DNA from: Hordeum vulgare subsp. vulgare
Lineage: Eukaryota; Streptophyta; Magnoliopsida; Poales; Poaceae
Direction: 5' to 3'
Assembly (NCBI RefSeq): GCF_904849725.1
Contig: NC_058520.1
Coordinates: 318,505,186 to 318,569,185, forward strand
DNA length: 64,000 nucleotides
Under the pieces are notes generated by a model. That model did no database searches. It had not been told where the DNA came from and worked only from the letters and a program-made list of their open reading frames with translations. Numbering within the stretch: the stretch's first letter is position 1; each line of letters starts with the position of its first letter. Position numbers and translations under genes: made by a program. This document shows positions 58,777 to 64,000 of this stretch, in pieces.

Positions 58777-59182
58777 GCCAACAACATGACTATGTTTGTC
58801 TCTAGTATGAGGTTTAGCAATTCTAGCAGCATCTTCACATAAGTGAATATCATGCCCATCAACATTGTCGGACAGGAGATCTTTGATAATAGCAATGCTA
58901 GGTTCAACTCTAATTTGCTCAAGGGTATAGGTGTTCTAATGTGGCCCCTACGTATCATAGTTGAAGCTTTAGAATGATCCTTTATTCTAACAGGGAAAGG
59001 TGGTTTCTCAATGTAAGCACTAGGAACAATAGGATCATTATAAGAAATGACTTTCTCTTCAACTGGATACCCCGAAGATATTTTCAGTAGGTGCAGTAGG
59101 TTGAGGAGCAACTCTTTGTGCTTCCGTTCGAGGTGAAGATACACCGAACAAGCTCCTCAAAGGATTCGTTTCCACAGTGACA
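58777..59182 (-). pseudogene. gag: gag remnant, element D
   Basis: The gag start ATG of A, B and C is GTG here (about 59176). About 35 codons of N-terminal gag run to about 59080 and then jump to the C-terminal block (VEEKVISYNDPIVPSAYIEKPPFPVRIKDHSKAS), losing roughly 0.77 kb relative to C. The junction carries the filler GGATACCCCGAAG, which copies a nearby gag word. Frameshifts follow. Confidence 0.82.
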
Positions 59183-59252
59183 AGTGGCACTAAATTTCAG
59201 CACACTATATAAATATTTCCTTACCAAATTCCACTTACCAAAGGCGCTTCAC

Positions 59253-59270
59253 TCGCCGACAACGGCGCCA
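59253..59270 (-). other. Primer binding site (tRNA-Asp), element D
   Basis: Minus strand TGGCGCCGTTGTCGGCGA, 11 nt from the 5' LTR, with two changes from the perfect site in B. Confidence 0.82.
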
Positions 59271-59281
59271 GAAAAGAGTCT

Positions 59282-60802
59282 TGATGATCCAAGTGTAGGG
59301 GATCTATCGTAGTCCTTTCGATAAGTAAGAGTGTCGAACCCAATGAGGAGAAGAAGGAGCTGACAAGTGGTTTTCAGTAAGGTATTCTGTGCAAGCACTG
59401 AAATTATCGGTAACAGATAGTTGTGTGATAAGATAATTCATAGCGAGTAGCAAGTAAAAATAGTAACAAAGATGCAACAAGATGTCCAATCCCTTTTGTA
59501 GCAAGGGACAATCCTAGACGAACTCTTATATGAGGTAAAGTGCTCCCGAGGACACATGGGGATTTCTGTCAAGCTAGTTTTCATCATGTTCATATTATTC
59601 GCGTCCGCTACTTTGATAGTTTGATATGTTGGTGGACCGGTGCTTGGGTGCTGCACTTACTTGGACAAACATCCCACTTATGATTAACCCCTCCCTCAAG
59701 TATCCGCAACTATGAAATAAGAATTAAGACTAAGTCTAACCATATCATTAAACTAGTGGATCCAAATCAGCCCCTTATGAAGCAACACATAAACTAGGGT
59801 TTAAGATTTTGTCAATCTAGCAACCCATCATCTACTTATTACTTCCCAATGAGTTCCTCTAGGCCCAAATAATGGTGAAGTGTTATGTAGTCGACGTTTA
59901 CATAACACCACTAGAGGAAAGACAACATACAACGCATCAAAATATCGAACAAATACCAAATTCACATGACTACTTATAGCAAGACTTATCCCATGTCCTT
60001 AGGAACAAAAGTGACTACTCACAAAGCATAATTATGTTCATGACCAGAGAGGTATTGAATAGCATTAAGGAGCTGAACATATAATCTTCCACCGAGTAAT
60101 CCAACTAGCATCAACTACAAAGAGTAATTAACACTACTAGCAACCTTACAAGTACCAATCGGAGTCGCGAGATGGAGATTGGTTACAAGAGATGAACTAG
60201 GGTTTGGTGATGAGATGGTGCTGATGAAGATGTTGATGGAGATGAGCCCCCTCTGATGATAGGAGTGTTGGTTATGACGATGGCGACGATTTCCCCCTCT
60301 GGGAGGGAAGTTTCCCTGACAGGACGGCCCTACCAGAGCTCTAGATTGGTTCTTCCCAAGTTCCGCCTCGTGGCGGCGGCGATTCCTCCCAACAGCCTCG
60401 TCTTGATTTTTTCTAGGACGAAACCCTCCTTATAGCAAAAGGTGGGAGCCGGAGGGGCAACAGGGGGCCCACAAGCCACCCAGGCCGGGCTAGGGGGTAG
60501 GTCGGGCCTGGCAGGCTTGTGGCCTCCTGGTGGCTCCCCTCCAGTACTTCTTCCGCCCAGTATTTTTTATAAAATCCAAAATAATTCCTCGTTGATTTTC
60601 ACGGCTTTTGGAGTTGCGCAGAATAGGTATCTCAAACTTGCTCCTTTTTCAGACCAGAATTCCAGCTGCCGGCATTCTCCCTCTTCATGTAAACCTTATA
60701 AAATAAGAGAGAAAAGGCATATGTATTGTACCGTAAAGTGTAATAACAGCCCATAAAGTGATAAATATCAACATAAAAGCATGATGCAAAATGGACGTAT
60801 CA
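59282..60802 (-). repeat. Element D 5' LTR (1521 bp)
   Basis: Plus strand begins TGATGATCC and ends GGACGTATCA, the reverse of TGATACGTCC...ATCA. Related to but clearly diverged from the A/B LTRs. It aligns with C's 3' LTR at 12278-13538. Frames inside are not genes. Confidence 0.93.
60429..60538 (-). promoter_or_regulatory. GC-rich hairpin plus TATA box in D 5' LTR
   Basis: Inverted repeat 60444-60538 (GGGAGCC...GGCTCCC; CACAAGCC...GGCTTGTGG; CCAGGCCGGGC...GTCGGGCCTGG), followed on the minus strand by GCTATAAGG (60436-60429). Confidence 0.65.
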
Positions 60803-62396
60803 TTAATCTACACAAAACTCTACATAGTTTACATATTTGCAACATAACAATCCGATGCATGATTAATTACTGATTAGTCAATTAAAAGCTTGTATTTTTT
60901 TTGAAATTATTCCCGGTTCATTAGAGAAACTGCCACACACACAAAAACATGCTACGAGCCGTATTTGGCAAGCCCAACAGTGTACATGGCGCAACATAAC
61001 AAAAATTCGCCACGGTGACGTCTAGCAGAGACGACGCTCACGTGGTGCCCATGCGGACTGGGTCAGCTTGGGGTCGCAATGCGGCTAGCCTTGAGGTTGG
61101 GCTGGAGGCGGACGTGGACTGGGCCTTGGGGTCGGATGGGCTGCGTGCCAACTGATGCATTGGTGGCTACATGGCCCATGTGGTCGGAACACGGTCAACG
61201 CACTAGATCTCCACCCGCCCGATCTAATTGGGATCAACGATGAGGGATGGGAGGCCGGGGTGGGGCGTCGGCGGGTGAGGCGAGCCGATGTTGGGAGGCG
61301 CGATGCCGACGACGATAGGGAGGAGCATATTTGGAGCTATGACGCTGGATTTGGCCGGCCGGTGATCAGCCGGTAGGTGAGCTCAGGGGAGATCACAACA
61401 AGGTCTGGCAGAGCAGCGCAGGGAGGACCGGGGTCACGACGGCGGGCGACGCAACGGTGCACTCTGGAGGGTTCCGGTGGGGCTGCCGACTGTCGGAACG
61501 GGACACCGACGAGGTTCAATGGTGATGGGGCGATGACACGAGCCGCAGTTGGGGGTTAGTGGAGGCACGACAACGGGAGGCAGAGGGGCGGCGCTGGCCA
61601 CACGGGGTGCGGGCGGCTGCTCGGCTCGGTCGGGCCAGGGGCTGGCCTCCCTTGGGCTCCGCGGGCCGGACGGTAGGTGGCTGGTAGAGGGCGACGCGAC
61701 GACCGCCGGTTGGCTAAAACAATAGTTGCAGCGGCACCGATTAGCCAGGGAGGAGTGGACGGCGCAGGATTTCGAGGAGAGAGGGGGCCAAATTTGGAAT
61801 GGGAGGACCTTCCTTATATAGCAGGGAGGGCTAGGTTTAGTGGCTTTTGCCCATTTTCGAAACCTCCGATCGTGATCGGACGGCTTTGGTCGCGGGGTAA
61901 GATTAGATGGGTTAGTTGGTCTGTGTGGGAGGCATTGGGCTGAGAGAAGAGAGGGGATTGCGCAGCCCGGCAACAATTGAAACACAGAAAAACGTCTGAC
62001 GAATTACCGACTAGTGCCCCTATATGTTTAATGGTTCGGGTAACAAACGACCTTTGAATGCGACAAAATTTGCCAAGCGTCGTACCTACATTAAAACAAG
62101 ACCGCACGCCAAATTTCAACCCATTCTAAGAAAGTTTTATACACACTTTTAAAAACATTATTTTAAGTGATACCAGGGGCGCGTGCGTGTGTGGTTGGTC
62201 TCAAAAGGTCAACGAAAAAAATGGAGAGGACCTGCAACTAGGAACAGATGCAAGTTTTTGAAGAATGACGGCAATGAAGTGCCGATGCAATGTGATGCTG
62301 TGCATGATGCAATGATGAATGCGGCAATAAAAGAATCACATGACGACAATGGAATAACATGGGAATCTTATGGAGCGTCGGTTCCGGGCCGTTACA
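60803..62396 (-). mobile_element. LTR of another gypsy-like family (minus), left end not found
   Basis: Right end GGGCCGTTACA at 62396 reads TGTAACGGCCC on the minus strand, a typical LTR start. aacaa (62397-62401) follows as candidate target duplication. Inside lie a TATA-like CTATATAAGG (minus, about 61824-61815) and a GC-rich transcribed-looking stretch. The end portion matches 5620-6115. The left edge abuts D, so it is either truncated or was D's insertion target. GC-rich frames at 61155-61985 overlap on both strands and are not credible genes. Confidence 0.65.
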
Positions 62397-63412
62397 AACA
62401 AGCTTTTTCAGCACTCTCAAATTCCTCATGTACACATGGATTTCATTCCTTGCTTTACACCAGTCCCGAGTCTTCTTCATGATGCTGGTCTATTGCCATT
62501 CTACATGGATATTTGTGACTCGAATGAAGATTTAATTCTTCAATTCTCTGCCACTTTGCATATGTCTGTTGAAGCACAAGACATAATCACATGGGTTCTT
62601 GACTTGATGATCGAAGACACACACTACATTACTCCTGCAACAGAATTACTTCATGTGGTCTCAGTTGGAATCCCCTCAGAAGGAGCCAGATGCATCTATG
62701 ATGAACTTGAGTTTCCCAATCACCTGATGCAAATGCCGATGAAGCCTTTGGATCCTGGCAAGCCACCATGCACCACATTCTTCGTCAAGGACGTGTTGTA
62801 TGTGCCAAGGACAATGTACCACATCTTGACCAAAAGCCTCAGCACCATCAATGGTCATAACTCCGAAGAAGAAGACATTGTAGGAATCTTGAAGAATTTG
62901 CTATCTAACATCATTAATGGGATTCCCATAAATCTTCATGATTTCGTCATGAGGATTTGGCCACGATTTACCTTTTGAACCAAAGCCCTATGCGCCATGG
63001 ATCATGAAATTCATGAGGGACAGATCCTCAATTCCTTATAAATCTGATTCCCAGAATCACTTCCGTTATATGCACCCACTCGAAGTCCTTAAGAAAACCT
63101 TCGAGCAAATTTAAATCAAAAGCCTCAGCTCAAATTCCTCATGAGACTACCCTATGCGTGATGACTGATCATGAGCTTCTGCTAAGTCTTCATCAAAAGG
63201 TCGATCGCAATCATAAGTGGGTAAAGCATCAGTTTGGTGCAATTGTGTGTGATATGATTGTGACACATAATGTTGTGCAAACAAATCACTACTATCTTCA
63301 TGAAATCGTCGATTACACATGGGCCACTCAGTCTCACCTCACGACTGCTCAAGAACTCAAGGAAATGGAATGTGAGTTGAACTTTGATTGGTCGTGGCGA
63401 CCCAAGAATTAA
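62397..63412 (+). pseudogene. gag-like protein of an unidentified Triticeae LTR retrotransposon (broken)
   Basis: A frame open from inside the LTR continues past its end and, from 62397 to 62978, encodes a protein resembling hypothetical gag-like proteins common in Triticeae repeats (CIYDELEFPNHLMQMPMKPL, VLYVPRTMYHILTKSLS, NIINGIPINLHDFV); this resemblance is from memory. A 1-base insertion near 62972 ends the frame; another frame continues FEPKPYAPWIMKFMRDRSS to a TAA near 63112. A third (63158-63412) holds LLLSLHQKVDRNHKWVKHQFG. The N-terminal part is cut off by the LTR at 62396. No zinc knuckle is seen. Confidence 0.65.
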
Positions 63413-64000
63413 TTCATGAAGGTTAAAGTTCCTCTCCTGGTGACTAGTTATTTTCTTCATTGCGCTCAACTGATGAAGCTAAGGATCTTGATGACACTTC
63501 TGCCGGTCCTTCGGCGATAAACAACCCCGACAACGCTGACGCTCCTCCTCCACCAACAAGTTGAAATACTTCAGGGCGTTAGTCCTCAGTTCTGTCCCTT
63601 TTTGTCACTTGATGACAAAGGGGCGGAAATATGAGTTAGTCTTTAAGCAGGTCTACCTTATGAGCTATATTTTTGTTAAGTTGAAACTCTAATTCTTTTG
63701 AAGTGTTTGGCTGTATGAGTTGTAAATTTAAGTCTGATTGTGGTCTGACACTTCTTAACCTTTTTCTTTGCATGCTTATTCCTCATGTTGATTAATGCAC
63801 ACATGCTAAAATTCATGGGACACCACTTTCCATCATCCATTTCAATCTCCTCACGATATATGTTAAATGCATGTATCGATCACAAGATATAGGGGGAGGC
63901 CTCCATGTTATAAACCTACAATGTGCATTTGTAGTCCGAAGCAAATTCTTCAAATATGCACATCTTCAGAGGGAGTTTCTCTATATCTTGCAATCAAATT
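63413..64000 (+). other. 3' non-coding part of the same retrotransposon
   Basis: Sequence after the gag-like pseudogene, with Ser/Pro-rich coding traces to about 63570, then non-coding T-rich sequence and a purine-rich GATATAGGGGGAGG (about 63885-63898) that could be a polypurine tract. No LTR terminus is seen before the window ends. Confidence 0.4.

Larger units (their letters stand above)
51217..60802 (-). mobile_element. Gypsy (Athila-type) element D (minus), with its 5' LTR
   Basis: Counterpart of C in the second unit. It begins with the 8-bp stub of its 3' LTR (ACGTATCA, 51217-51224), then polypurine tract, a solo LTR at 51777-53387, ORF3, pol, a shrunken gag, primer site and a complete 5' LTR (59282-60802). 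It is followed by ttaat, a possible target duplication whose partner is lost. Dead: gag start ATG is GTG, gag has a large internal deletion, and pol has stops and frameshifts. Confidence 0.9.

Noticed and set aside
13814..60538. The GC-rich hairpins as rho-independent terminators or microRNA genes
   Set aside because: Terminators of that type are bacterial. A microRNA precursor is possible in shape, but the recurrent TATA box downstream points to promoter DNA, and no small-RNA data are available.
61155..61985. GC-rich frames including a 183-codon minus frame
   Set aside because: They lie inside an LTR and the product is Pro/Ser/Arg-rich without a domain; frames are open on both strands by composition.
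1..64000. CRISPR array, rRNA, tRNA or intact host gene
   Set aside because: No regular short direct repeats with unique spacers, no rRNA or tRNA sequence, and no frame with host-gene character was seen.

Overview
The window is intergenic DNA from a large grass genome, most likely Triticeae (wheat, barley or a relative). The reasons are Stowaway-type MITEs, a CACTA transposon with plant intron structure, and nested Ty3/gypsy LTR retrotransposons with Athila-type pol proteins and a tRNA-Asp primer site. I recognise no intact host gene. The long gypsy family resembles the Triticeae family called Fatima, but that name is from memory and unconfirmed.

Layout: 1-6115 holds diverged LTR-like sequence, including a direct repeat of about 2 kb. 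6116-9230 is non-coding, with two Stowaway-like MITEs and short degenerate repeats. 9230-12277 is the end of another LTR. 12278-35671 is a nested block (unit 1): minus-strand gypsy element C, whose 3' LTR is split by plus-strand element A (13539-27096). A is itself split by a 3.3-kb solo LTR (18672-21983), and C carries a 1.6-kb solo LTR (27657-29265). 35672-41117 is the inside of a CACTA transposon (TNP2-like and TNP1-like genes, minus strand) with no termini. 41118-60802 is unit 2, the same nested block again: plus-strand element B inside minus-strand element D, with the same 1.6-kb solo LTR (51777-53387). 60803-62396 is a minus-strand LTR of another family that interrupts a gag-like pseudogene (62397-63412).

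Units 1 and 2 share two nested insertions at identical sites with the same target duplications (acgta/atgta and atcac). The 5' LTR of A resembles the 5' LTR of B more than its own 3' LTR. The block was therefore assembled once and later duplicated in tandem, with the CACTA fragment at the duplication junction. All four gypsy copies are inactivated by stops, frameshifts or deletions, although long stretches of RT/RNase H (A), gag and ORF3 (B) and integrase (D) stay open.

The most notable signal is a GC-rich inverted repeat built on ACAAGCC...GGCTTGT and followed 8-45 nt downstream by a TATA-like box. It occurs 12 times: in six gypsy LTRs, in two copies of an apparently different 1.6-kb LTR, and inside all four gypsy elements just upstream of a small post-integrase ORF (ORF3). 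The upper stem differs between the A/B and C/D subfamilies, yet within each subfamily the LTR and internal copies match. This suggests a portable promoter module that gives ORF3 its own promoter and is homogenised within an element lineage.
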